NCBI GenBank assembly: GCA_039090855.1
Contig: CM077011.1
Coordinates: 29,603,001-29,667,000, forward strand
Direction of reading: 5' to 3'
Length of the DNA stretch: 64,000 nucleotides
Source of the DNA: Macrothele yani
Lineage: Eukaryota > Arthropoda > Arachnida > Araneae > Macrothelidae
Both the position numbers and the translations under genes were made by a program. Positions 10,331 through 20,749 of this stretch are shown piece by piece. Positions within the stretch are counted from its first letter, which is position 1, and each line of letters opens with the position of its first letter. The notes under the pieces were generated by a model that ran no database searches, was not told the DNA's origin, and saw nothing but the letters and a program-made list of their open reading frames with translations.

Positions 10331-12360
10331 TATTAAACTACTCAATGAAAATTCCTTTGTATAAATTTATAGTGATGAGTAACAATGGATTATGGAACAG
10401 CTGGTTAACTTACGCCTGACAGTGGGTGCAGAGCTCTGTGGAAGTATTCCTGTGGTTTCTACTTACTTCCCCCCCCCCCACCAGGAAGTACAGTGTAACC
10501 TCAATTAATCAGGTTATTGGAGGGAAGAGGATGCACGTGCAATCCAAAATTCATTTTTTATTACATTTCACAAGTACTAGCATAGAAAATTTAATAGATA
10601 ATTTACAAATTTTTGTTTCTTTTTGATTACCTCTTATCAGCGGTGTATGACAAGCATAAAATCACTTATCAGCAGTCAATGCTAATAACTGAACATCACA
10701 TTGGTGTATCATCTGTTTGTACAATGGGTGTTCCAAAATACCTGTTGCAAGGTATTTTGCTTTACTGCAGCTATATGTTTATGTGCATTGTGGTGATATA
10801 CCACATATTCTTGATTTTTTCTTACAAATTTTTAGCCCACCTTTTGAAAAATAAAAAGTACGTACTTATAGTATTGTTGTGTTTGTCCATTGCAGACACC
10901 ATATCTCTGTAACTGTTTTGTCCAACTTAGAAAAATTCTTTTTGCACTCAAAAGCCTGAACTGTAAGGATGACAATCAATAGGTTTTCACCTTTTCCTGC
11001 TTCATGCTTTTGCCACTAGGAGTTGTAAATGCACATGCTCTTAAATTCAAAATGTATATTTTACTATGTTCTGTTGCTTCTAAAACACCTGTTCAAGAAA
11101 TTCTTTTTACCTTCTGATACCTTTTGCCACAAAAGCCAATTTATATACAGCTTCTGTGGTATAGGTGCAAACTGGAATGTTTACAAAGTGGCCAGTGGCT
11201 GGAAAGTCCAAAAAAGTTAACGGCCAATAAAAAAAAAGAAACTGGCTAGTAAGTTAACAAATCTTAATGGCTAAGAAGAAGTCTCCAGCACGAAAAAGGG
11301 TGGGGATTAATAGGAACTTTACTGTAACTGCTATTGTTTATGTACATGGATAGCTTTATCTGAACCTAAAAGAAGCCACTCACTGCACAAATTAAAAGCC
11401 ATTTTGTAAACCTTTTTTCTTGTTTGGGTTTATGCATTCCCAAAACATCGATAGTATCGGTGGAAATTTACCATGTATCAGTGAAAACCTCGATGTTTTT
11501 GCTAATAAGCAGATGATTTCATACTTTTTCATCTGCAGCAGTAAATAGTCACTTTACTGGATAAAATCGCTGCTCAATGTAATAGTGATTACTCGCCAAT
11601 TCCAATCGAGTAACCAATAATATCTGTTAAAACGCTCGATGTATCGGTGGAAACCTCTATGCTTTTCTGAGAACTCGATTTTGTCTATGAAACATCGACC
11701 AAAACAGCCAATTCACGACATTAAAATGTGATATTCCCTTCCTCTTTACAAGAATGCAACAAAAAAAGAATTAATTTACTTTATGCAGAAATTATTTTTT
11801 ACCAGCTTCAAACATCGGTAGTGAAACCTCTATATTTTTTCGATTATCTGCTTCTGAAACATTGAGGTTTAAGTCCTTTTAGTGCTACATGTAATGTGTG
11901 TATGGCAGAAATACTGAGCCATTTCCTTAGAAATTGCAAGCTTCAAGAAAAACGCTGTATTTTCCATAAATTTTAATATTTTGGTCTGAAATTTTCTCCT
12001 GAACTTGATAATATTTTTTAACATTTCTATAAATGTAATATATATATGTTTTTAAATTACATTTCAGATAACTGAATTTTGTTTAAAAAATAACTTTACG
12101 TGAAATATTTTTTAAAAATAGAAATTACAAATTCAAAACAAATTTTCAGACTATTCTTTCTTCTGCAAAAAAATGAGGAAATATAATGATAGTTCCCTTA
12201 ATTTTGAATATACTCTTACAGATTGATGTTAGTCTAAAGTGATTCAAAATCATTACTTGCAAACTTTCACTACAGCTAGCCATTTCAAGATTTCCTTACT
12301 GGCTGATGTTATTCTAAGTTGACTCAAAGCACATGTCTGCAAATACTGAGAATCAAGCTG
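10331..12360. other. intron 1 stretch without genes; short degenerate repeats
   Basis: No gene. About 10900-11030 is a single monomer of the minisatellite found at 57100-58690 (CCATATCTCTG, AAAAATTCTTTTTGCA, TGCCACTAGGAG). At 10489 CAGTGTAACCTCAATTAATC resembles a Tigger/pogo terminus without a partner. Between 11445 and 11870 short degenerate motifs recur (CATCGATGTATCGGTGGAAA-like, AAACCTCTATG). The rest is AT-rich. Confidence 0.5.
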
Positions 12361-12479
12361 TCAATGAAATTCGTCTTCAGATAACACACATATTTGGAAA
12401 AAGATTTGGGGGATTCGTAATTCGCTGAGATTTGTGATTGTGTTGGTTTGTTTGGGAAAAAACATATGAATAATGTGAA

Positions 12480-12650
12480 GAGCTGGAAGAACACAAGCTG
12501 GTGGGGACAGCGTTATGGTCTGGGGAATGTTTTTGTGGCATTCTCTGGGTCCACTCATACCTGTGGAAGGCACTATGGACCGAATTCACAGCACTGCATT
12601 CAGCATGGCTCCACATACCTGTGAACACCTTCCAGCACCTTATTGCCTTA
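12480..12650 (+). pseudogene. Tc1-like transposase fragment
   Basis: About 12510-12600 reads SVMVWGMFLWHSLGPLIPVE, the block before the second catalytic aspartate in Tc1-type transposases (compare GGSVYVWGMFSWY on the minus strand at 26500-26560). Neither the upstream nor the downstream catalytic motifs remain. It lies directly before the truncated RTE copy 2. Confidence 0.6.
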
Positions 12651-13562
12651 TTGAGTCACTCCTAGCCTGTCTAACTGCTGTCCATGCTGCACACGGCGGT
12701 TACTCTGAATATTTGCTTGTGGTCACAATAATGTAACTGGACCGTGAAGATGCATACATTAATATTATTAATAACATCTATGAAAATGCGTGTTCAAAGA
12801 TTCGGCTGTTTGAAAATACAACACACATAAAAATTGGAAAGGGAGTGAGACAAGGTGACACCATATCTCTGAAACTCTTTAATGCCACATCGGAAAATGT
12901 CTTTCAATCACTGAGCTGGGAAAACAAAGGGATAAAGATTAAGGGAGATTATCTAACCCACCTTCATTTTACTGATGACATAGTCATTTTTGCAACTACC
13001 CCATCAGAGCTGCAGAGTGTGATCCAGGAACTTGCTGACAAGAGTAAAGAAGTGGGATTAAAAATGAACTTTCAGAAGACAAAAGTGATGTTCAATGCTT
13101 ATTATATTTGCACTTTTAAGGTATTATCCTCTTGCAAAGTGCGCATAGTTTACGTGCAATTCATAAATGAAAAAACCATTAGGAAGAACCACTCACTCAC
13201 CATAAAGATCAAGGTAACCTCCAATGACCACACACTTCCAACACGTCATTCATCGTGATGTAACTGGGCTTCCACAGGTTTACAGACTTCTTGCTTACGC
13301 TTCTTATTTTCGGGTGTGAAACATCGTTTTTTTTTTGTTTTTTTTTCTATGCCTTATAAGATGTTACTATAATGCTTGTCAATTCGATAAAAATCACACA
13401 TACAACTCATTCATACAATTCAAGTAAAAACTATGTACATAACCTTACATTCACCGGTGATTAAACCTTGGTCAACACTAATTATCCAACTCCTCCTTCT
13501 GTTTTACAACCTCTGCTACTCCCACTGCAAGTGTTACACCCATTCAGCCCCGCACATCCAAT

Positions 13563-13602
13563 CCTCTAGTACTTTCGACAGGCCCCTGTCATCTTCAGGA
13601 GG
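13563..13602 (-). ncRNA. hammerhead-ribozyme-like motif 2' (PLE-1 left arm)
   Basis: This is the inverted counterpart of motif 2, identical across the core: on the + strand it appears as CCTCTAGTACTTTCGACAGG and then TCTTCAGGAGG. It has the same stem I, II and III and the same CUA site. It is antisense to the host gene. Confidence 0.7.
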
Positions 13603-13630
13603 CAGGCGTGTCTCACCCGCCCACCACAGC

Positions 13631-14026
13631 TCAAGTGAGCAGAGCCATCGAGGCCTGGGCTCCAGTCGCTATCTCTGAATCGCTGTGTCTCTGGCGCCAT
13701 CTATTGTCCCTGCTGCTCTTTTTTCCCTCTTTCTTTTTACGCTGCTGTTCAATTTTTATTAGGGCTTTCCATTGTTCGTTTAGGTTACTTGGCTCATTAA
13801 TGTTGCATAATCTTGATCTGTTTTTTTCAATTAACCCTGATTCTGCAATTCTTAACTGCTTTTCGTTTTTACAGCTCTTAATAATTTTAATATCTTCAAA
13901 CCTTGGACATTGTTGATTTTCCATACAGTATTGGGTCAATGCTGTCTTAGCCTCTTTTTTATTCCAATTATCAATATGCTGGTTCAATCTATATTTTAAT
14001 TTATTCTTGGTGCTGCCTATATATGA
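13631..14026 (-). pseudogene. GIY-YIG endonuclease domain, PLE-1 left arm
   Basis: The minus-strand frame starts in the spacer and contains SYIGSTKNKLKYRLNQHIDN, the YIG half of a GIY-YIG nuclease domain. Family residues follow (TQYCMEN, FEDIKIIKSC, KQLRIAES, IEKN). In Penelope-like elements this domain lies C-terminal to the reverse transcriptase and makes the nick that primes integration. The GIY half is cut off by the palindrome centre, so it cannot be active. The frame ends at about 13631. Confidence 0.75.
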
Positions 14027-14054
14027 AATCCCAATAAACCAGCAACCACCTGTG

Positions 14055-14300
14055 TCATATATAGGCAGCACCAAGAATAAATTAAAATATAGATTGAACC
14101 AGCATATTGATAATTGGAATAAAAAAGAGGCTAAGACAGCATTGACCCAATACTGTATGGAAAATCAAAAATGTCCAAGGTTTGAAGATATTAAAATTAT
14201 TAAGAGCTGTAAAAGCGAAAAGCAGTTAAGAATTGCAGAATCAGTGTTAATTGAAAAAACAGATCAAGATTATGCAACATTAATGAGCCAAGTAACCTAA
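14055..14300 (+). pseudogene. GIY-YIG endonuclease domain, PLE-1 right arm
   Basis: This is the mirror copy of the left-arm domain, again with YIGSTKNKLKYRLNQH and the same C-terminal blocks, ending at a stop near 14298. It differs from the left arm by scattered substitutions, so the arms have diverged since they formed or come from two slightly different copies. It lacks the GIY half and the reverse transcriptase. Confidence 0.75.
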
Positions 14301-14476
14301 ACGAACAATGGAAAGCCCTAATAAAAATTGAACAGCAGCCTAAAAAGAAAGAGGGAAAAAGAGCAGCAGGGACAATAGATGGCGCCAGAGACACAGCGAT
14401 TCAGAGATAGCGACTGGAGCCCAGGCCTCGATGGCTCTGCTCACTTGAGCTGTGGTGGGCGGGTGAGACACGCCTG

Positions 14477-14516
14477 CCTCCTGAAGATGACAGGGGCCTG
14501 TCGAAAGTACTAGAGG
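14477..14516 (+). ncRNA. hammerhead-ribozyme-like motif 2 (PLE-1 right arm)
   Basis: Stem I CCUC (14477-14480) and GAGG (14513-14516), core CUGAAGA (14481-14487), one extra U, stem II GACAG / CUGUC around a GGGC loop, GAAA (14503-14506), minimal stem III AG/CU with loop UA, cleavage triplet CUA (14510-14512). All core elements of a hammerhead are present, with a very short stem III. It is in the sense orientation of the TMEM33-like gene. Confidence 0.72.
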
Positions 14517-15889
14517 ATTGGATGTGCGGGGCTGAATGGGTGTGACACTTGCAGTGGGAGTAGCAGAGGTTGTGAAACAGAAGGAGGAGTTGGATAATTA
14601 GTGTTGACCAAGGTTTAATCACCGGTGAATGTAAGGTTATGTACATAGTTTTTACTTGAATTGTATGAATGAGTTGTATGTGTGATTTTTATCGAATTGA
14701 CAAGCATTATAGTAACATCTTATAAGGCATAGAAAAAAAAAAAAAAAACGATGTTCCACACCCGAAAATAAGAAGCGTAAGCAAGAAGTCTGTAAACCTG
14801 TGGAAGCCCAGTTACATCACGATGAATGACGTGTTGGAAGTGTGTGGTCATTGGAGGTTACCTTGATCTTTATGGTGAGTGAGTGGTTCTTCCTAATGGT
14901 TTTTTCATCGATGTTCAATGCTTTTACAAAAAATGAAGATTTATCGATTGATGGAGAAAAGCTGGAGATAACAGACACGTACGTTTATCTTGGACGGCAG
15001 ATATCAAGTGAGGGTCACATTGAAGAAATTAATCGGCGTACAAAACTTGCCTGCAGAGCTTTTGGAAGAAACAGCATAATTTTCAAGAGCAATATGCCAT
15101 TATATCTTAAAAGAAAAGTGTTTGATCAATGCATCCTTCCAGTGCTTACGTATGGTGCAGAGACTTGGACCTTAACTAAAAGAGACATACAAAAGCTGCA
15201 GACAACTCAAAGAAGCATGGAGAGGTGCATGCTTGGTGTAACCAGGAGAGATAAGAATAGAAACTCTTGGATCCAAAAAATGACAAGAATGGAAGACATC
15301 ATGATCAGAGTTAAATCCCTGAAATGGCAATGGGCTGGACATACTGCCAGAAGGACAGACCATCGATGGACAGCCGAAATTTTAGATTGGATTCCAAGGG
15401 ACAGGAAAAGACCCAGAAGAAGACCACATGGGAGATGGGTGAATGAAATTCGAAAGTATGCGGGAGTGACACGGAGGAGACTGGCACAAGACAGATCGTT
15501 GTGGAGGAAACTTGGGGAGACCTTCGTCCAGCAGTGGATTGATAATGGTTGGCAATGATGATGATGATATATATATCACAGCAGCACTCTAGTTACATGC
15601 CACTATTACTTGACGTCAACCAGCTCTCCTCTCCCAAATTTTGTTCTCCATTTGATCATTAACATCTTAATATCCTCAAGGTCAATTTGGTTCTCCCTTT
15701 TGGAGTGCCCTTATGCCTTTAGGCGTACAGGAATGCTCGATTCAACACTGCGCCTGTGCCGACATCAGTTAAAACGTAAAGAATGTGCAGAGTACAGCTG
15801 GCATTAATATACAGAAAAAAAAAGAAAAAAGAAATCACAATATTGTAATGAGAGTCCTACAGTCCTCTTGATGTATAACTCTCATTAAA

Positions 15890-16075
15890 ATATTATAATT
15901 TACCAAATAAGTCAGTGTGATAAGAGGAACTGGAAAAATTGATTTCTGCTGTTCCTCCTTTATTAGACGGACTTGTTTGGTTAGAATCAAATTCTAGACT
16001 CTGAAGAGGTCTAAGAACGGTGTCCAAGGACAGTTGATGGCTGACCAAAAAAAAAAAAAAAAAAAAAAAAAAACA
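15890..16075. repeat. dispersed repeat R3, copy with A-run
   Basis: About 15935-16045 shares TCCTC-TTTATTAGAC, TTGTTTGGTTAGAATCAAAT, GAAGAGGTCTAAG and CCAAGGACAGTTGA-like blocks with 49600-49690 and 49795-49900. It ends in an uninterrupted A-run (16046-16073). The three copies are diverged. The A-tail suggests a short retroposon, but no tRNA-like or 7SL-like head was seen. Confidence 0.55.
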
Positions 16076-16257
16076 TGTAAAGTTCAACAGCTGTATGTAT
16101 ATACATCATAAAAAAAAGTATGTAAAACATCTAAGAAAATACACCTACTCAAGCACCACAGCTTTGAAAAAACAAGCTTTTAGATGGTAGTCCTAGGCTA
16201 ACATAAAATATTTTGCTCCATGCTAAACATAAAAGCCGATACCCATGGGCATCAGAC

Positions 16258-16514
16258 CAAGGAGGTTAGAATAGATGGAGTAAGGGCCAGCCATTCCCCT
16301 CGTGTTATCAAAGTGAAGCCACCGAAACGTCACGATCATGACGTCACAGCCAATCACAGCCTCTGCCGCCATGTTGGTGAGACGTTTGAGACGAGTCGCG
16401 GCCAATCACAGTCTCTGCTGCCATGTTGGTGAGATGTCTGAGCATTAAATTCATCTGCTCAAAGTGCTTTAAGTTTGTGATGTCATCCTTACTCCATTTA
16501 TTCTAACCTCCTTG
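16258..16514. mobile_element. 257-bp MITE with 8-bp TSD (hAT-like)
   Basis: The inverted repeats CAAGGAGGTTAGAAT and ATTCTAACCTCCTTG bound the element and extend inwards (ATGGAGTAAGG / CCTTACTCCAT). Perfect 8-bp direct repeats CATCAGAC lie at 16250-16257 and 16515-16522. Inside are two tandem imperfect copies of a block starting GCCAATCACAG and including GCCATGTTGGTGAGA. An 8-bp TSD fits hAT or P-type transposons; it has no coding capacity. Confidence 0.85.
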
Positions 16515-17162
16515 CATCAGACTAACCAATTTTTCAACCCCTGGTCTGTAAAAATGTGTAAAAGTTTCCCTTTGTTGTTACTGATATAAAGAGTGACGTA
16601 GAGAAGATACCTATAATCCTGTGTTTGTATAAACGTAAAATTATAATCAAAACATGGATTGCGTAGTAACACCTTATAGAGTTCATCAGTGTGTGCCATT
16701 AAATAATTGAAGCTGATACTATGGTAATCAAGTTTTTCTAATGTCATTTTAAAAGCACATGCAAAGCAAACATAAGCTATTCATTATTGATTCTTGTAAA
16801 TTTAACAAAAATGAGAAAAGGAATTCCACTATTTTGATTTCAAGGACCAGTAGAACTGATGCTATATGAGTTGATATAAAGATAAAACAAGCTTTTTCTA
16901 AAATGCTTATTGCTGATTTTGCAGAGTTAAGCATACAAATCTGTCCATCAATACAGAATCAAGGATCTTAGAAAGAATAAAATTGTCACTTTAGCTACTT
17001 GCTGGTGCAAATGTTAAAGCTAAACATATTAATTTGCTTCAGCGTTTAACAACCTCATGAGTATCTTATGCTATTTAAGGAGTCCCCTGTCCTTAATTTA
17101 AGGACACTGGTTTCAGGGAAGGGAATAAACTAGTGTTGTAGGACAAACATTCCACCTATGCC

Positions 17163-17777
17163 GACTAAGTTAACGTAAAAACATTACACACTACTGTACA
17201 ACATGTTCTTTCAGGTTTAATATACAGGTTTCAGGCATGACCCTATGCACAATAAAATAAAATAAAATTTCAGAAAATATCACTCAATTCATGAAGAATG
17301 AAATAATAGGACTACTCACAATATGCTCACAATAAGGTTTGAAGGTCAACACCTTCAAACCTTATTTGCTTCTTTAACTTCATTTCACCTATAAACCTTT
17401 TTACTATCATGATTCGTGTTGTTATGGGGTCTTTTTGTCACCCATGGTGTCAATACTTCTGACTTTGGTCCATTCTCGAATTTCACGTTGAGTTACCTTT
17501 AGGTGCTAAATGTTGAATTGCTAATGTTGCAGTGGATTTTTCGGAATTACGACGAAGGGTTGAACTGTTGCACCGGAGTTAAGGGGCCAATCCTGCGTAC
17601 CTGACGTATTCAGAAACATTGTGAGTAGTCCTATTATTTCATTCTTTATGAATTGAGTGATATTTTCTGAAATTTGATTTATTTTATTATGCATAGGGTC
17701 ACCCCAAAAACTGTATATTAAACCTGAAATAACGTGTTGTACAGTAGTGTGTGACCTTTTTTACATTAACTTAGTCG
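17163..17777. mobile_element. foldback element with ~150-bp inverted repeats
   Basis: The outer sequence CGACTAAGTTAACGTAAA on the left pairs with TTTACATTAACTTAGTCG on the right. Further blocks also pair inversely (ACACTACTGTACAAC; GAAATAATAGGACTACTCAC). An internal small hairpin is at 17333-17366 (AAGGTTTGAAGGT / ACCTTCAAACCTT). There is no coding sequence and no clear TSD, so the superfamily is unknown. Confidence 0.75.
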
Positions 17778-18955
17778 TACTTTGTGCCACATAAATAAAT
17801 ACATGCAATATGGCGTAGTTCATGTGCATATTTAAATGTTGTTGAATATTCCACCTATGCTTCTTCTAGGCCTAATATAGATGGCTATCCTGAAGTCCTG
17901 CCTCTGAATCATCAGAGTAGGTGTGTGTGTGGTGGTGGTGGTGGTGGTGGGGGGGGGGGGGTAATTGATGAAGAGCAAATTGAATTTGAAGTATAGTGTT
18001 ATTGAAGGGTGTTGCAAATTTGTTATGTTGTTATATAAGGTAGAAAAAAAAACCCTAATGAAATGAGCATTGAGGAAAATTGGGAAACCTTGTTTTTCCC
18101 CCATGAAGTAATTAAGAAATGCATTTGGGATAATACAGCAGGGGAGATATTATTACTACCTTCTAAAAACATTATTGGAAGTTAAAAATTAAAAGGAGAA
18201 GGAATCAAAGTAGAGCAGCTGCCATGTGAAAGGATACAATAAGATTTCATGAGTGTCAGTTCTTTTTTACGAGGCACGAAGTTACAACATGTGGGCAGTG
18301 GCTTTTTTGGGGGGATGTTAACAGTGAAGTAAAGCCTCTTTGTTATCTGTTAACATCCACAGTTATACTAAAAACAAGTGCTAAGACCACACTAAACATC
18401 CAATTACAATCATACTGTCATAGTTGATTTATTAGTGTAGTACTTTTTGCATAAGCACGAGATCCCTGAAACATTTTTCCAGTTCTGATGATAAAAACAT
18501 AGCATGGGATTTACTAAGGTTTTATGCCCACCCGTATTATAGTAGACGCACAATGCCGTGGGTGATTAACAGACAGTTTTAATGTTGAAATTAACAAGAA
18601 TGCCTGTAATCACATGGAAGATGGTCGTAACACTTCAAAATGTAATTTTCTGCACTGTCCATCCATTACACCAGTATAATTCGAGTACATCTGATTGTTA
18701 TCCTCAGCTTCAGTTAGTTGCTGTTTTTTTTTTTTGTTTTTTTGTGAAATCTTATATTTGGTTATTTACTTTAAAGATCACATGGCAGATTACACGCATT
18801 TTAAAAATGTTATTTATTTTTCTTGTGTTTTTATTTTTATAACTTTTCGCTTTGCTTAGTTGATATGCTTCTTTCTTTTCAGTTAGAAGTCTGAACAGTG
18901 GCTGCAGTGTTGCTTTTTAGGCTTTTGCCTGTAATTTTTCTCTTTTTATTCATAG
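17778..18955. other. intron 1 end; low-complexity tract
   Basis: No gene or known repeat was recognised. A GT/GGT/G tract at 17920-17961 is a microsatellite grading into poly-G. The remainder is AT-rich, leading to the pyrimidine-rich tract and acceptor of exon 2. Confidence 0.5.
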
Positions 18956-19050
18956 GAATATTTGGGAAGTCACAAATTGGATGTCTTAATGTGGATAACT
19001 CGGATGGCAACTGAGATGTTCATTTTACTTTATCTGATTCCACTTTCAAA
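18956..19050 (+). CDS. TMEM33: TMEM33-like, second coding exon
   Basis: The acceptor is TATTCATAG and the donor GTAAGT at 19051. It encodes residues 28-58 plus two bases of codon 59. The reading is EYLGSHKLDVLMWITRMATE followed by a hydrophobic run ending LIPLS, the first predicted membrane segment. The family has a comparable NKLDTAMWLSR region at this position. The leftover AA joins the first G of the next exon to make Lys59. A Tc1-type element starts only 36 bases after the donor (19086). Confidence 0.9.
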
Positions 19051-19085
19051 GTAAGTACTTGCTTTGTATGTTTGATTGTTATGTA

Positions 19086-20511
19086 CACTGACGGAAAAAA
19101 AATCCCAACACCAAGAAGGAGTTGTGTTAGATAAACGACAGTTGGTAGGCGGTGAGAGTACATCTGTAAGATGACGTCTATGCAAATTTCGCGCTCGGCG
19201 CATACGTGAGCGCTAATAGCGCCCCTCGGAACATGCAAAGCAGGTTTGCTGTAAATACGCGCTGTAACATTAGTGAGGGTTAGTTATCGTTGAGACTCGA
19301 CGTAGGGTGTTGATGTTAGTCAAGAATGCTTTTAAGAAGACGAAGAAGCCATTATCAACAGCTCACGGAGTTTGAACGAGGTCGTGTAATAGGGCTACGA
19401 GAAGGTGGATTTTCTTTCCGCAATATTGCAGAACGACTTGGCAGGAATGTAGCCACTGTGCATGATTGTTGGCAGCGGTGATCAAGGGAAGGTACTGTCT
19501 CAAGAAGACCCAATTCCAGCCGGCCACGTGGCACTACTGAGAGGGAAGACCGCTGTGTATGGCATATGGCCGTGGCGCATCGTACTGCATCTGCGGCAGC
19601 AATTCGAGCTGCAGTTGCCACCACAGTGACACAACGAACTGTTACAAATCGGTTACTTGAAGGACAGCTCCGAGCCAGACGCCCTGTAGCGTGCATTCCA
19701 CTTACTCCAAACCACTGCCGTTTGCGACGTCAGTGGTGTCAAGCTAGAGCTCATTGGAGGACGAAGTGGAGATCTGTTGTGTTTTCTGATGAAAGCCGGT
19801 TCTGCCTGGGTGTCAGTGATGGCCGTGTGTTGGTTAAAAGGAGGCCAGGTGAGCTCCTGCAACCAACCTGTCTGCGGCCGAGACACACTGGACCTACACC
19901 TGGAGTTATGGTCTGGGGAGCAATTTCCTATGACAGCAGGAGCACTCTCGTGGTTATCACACGCACCCTGACAGCACAGTTGTACGTTGGTCTGGTGATT
20001 CAACCTGTTGTGCTGCCATTCATGAACAGAATTCCAGGGGTGTTTTCCAACAGGATAACGCTAGTGCGCATACCTCTGTTGTAACCCAACATGCTCTACA
20101 GAGTGTCGACATGTTGCCGTGGCCTGCTAGATCACCAGATCTTTCACCAATCGAGCACGTATGGGACATCATTGGACGACAATTCCAGCGTCACCCCCAA
20201 CTAGCATTAACCATCCCTGTATTGACCGACCAAGTGCAAAAGGCATGGAACTCCATCCCACAAACTGACATCCAGCACCTGTATGACACAATGCATGAAC
20301 GTTTGCATGCTTGCATTCAACATTCTGGCGGTTACACCGGTTATTAATGTACCAGCATTTCACATTTAAAATGGCTCTTCTCGCACTTACAATAAGCTGT
20401 GATCTTGAAACCTTAATCGATTAAATATGTTACCTATACAAATGTATTGCCGCCATTTCATTCCTCTACAACTATTTTTTCGTGGTGTTGGAACTTTTTT
20501 TCCCGTCAGTG
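19086..20511 (+). mobile_element. Tc1-type transposon T1, copy A
   Basis: The terminal repeats start CACTGACGGAAAAAAAATCC and end with CCCGTCAGTG, flanked by TA (19084-19085 and 20512-20513). Length 1426 bp. The transposase reads from ATG 19326 (RRRRSHYQQLTEFERGR, a helix-turn-helix start) to an in-frame TGA at 19479, then continues in frame as SREGTVSRRP and onwards. Further frame changes follow before the DNASAHTSVV and SPDLSPIEHVWD blocks (20045-20165), ending GGYTGY at 20346. It is a close relative of copy B and is inactive. Confidence 0.92.
19566..20347 (+). pseudogene. Tc1-type transposase of T1 copy A
   Basis: The open part starting at 19566 contains the second DNA-binding half (RTVTNRLLEGQLRARRP) and FSDESRFCLGVSDGRVLV with the first catalytic aspartate. 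It continues to GVMVWGAISYDSRSTLVV. A lost base at about 20040 shifts the frame before QQDNA. The third catalytic block and C-terminus continue in 20111-20347. In working Tc1 proteins this DDE domain cuts and joins the transposon ends. Confidence 0.85.
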
Positions 20512-20749
20512 TATTTCGGTGTGTTTTCATTAATATTATATAACACAGTATTACATTTATGAAGTGAAATGCTTAATTAAAAATCCTTTGTTGTAGGCAC
20601 ACATGAAAAAAACAAAACAAAAAAAACCCTTTCTTTTGCTCCTATTACAAAATTTACAATTTGTGCCTGAAAAGTTTTATTCATAAAAAATCGAAATTTC
20701 AAGGAAAAGTTGTTATTTTTATTTTTTCCTACCATGTTCAAATTTCATC

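Larger units (their letters stand above)
13101..14909. mobile_element. palindromic Penelope-like element (PLE-1)
   Basis: Two inverted copies of about 860 bp (13167-14026 and 14055-14908) face away from a 28-base spacer. Each carries a GIY-YIG endonuclease-like reading frame near the centre, a hammerhead-like motif further out and an A/T-rich run before the outer end. About 66 bases at 13101-13166 have no partner. The whole is flanked by a 14-bp TSD inside RTE copy 2. The GIY-YIG domain, variable TSD and inverted, 5'-truncated copies are known traits of Penelope-like retroelements. The reverse transcriptase part is absent from both arms. Confidence 0.88.
12745..15565 (+). mobile_element. RTE LINE copy 2, 5'-truncated, split by a Penelope-like insert
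   Basis: The copy begins inside the reverse transcriptase (EDAYINIINNIYENA) at about 12745 and runs to 13100. It resumes at 14910 after the palindromic insert and ends in TGATGATGATGAT at 15565. The 14-bp sequence GATGTTCAATGCTT occurs at both joints (13087-13100 and 14910-14923) and is the insert's TSD. The second part is open (14911-15555) with the C-terminal WAGHTARRTDH and RKRPRRRPHGRW motifs. The catalytic FADD of copy 1 reads FTDD here, so this copy is decayed as well as truncated. Confidence 0.9.

Noticed and set aside
10489..10912. Possible Tigger/pogo element
   Set aside because: Only one end-like sequence; no inverted partner and no coding remnant.
17163..17777. Foldback element as a fourth Penelope-like palindrome
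   Set aside because: No GIY-YIG frame and no hammerhead core; the inverted ends look like a DNA transposon or foldback unit.
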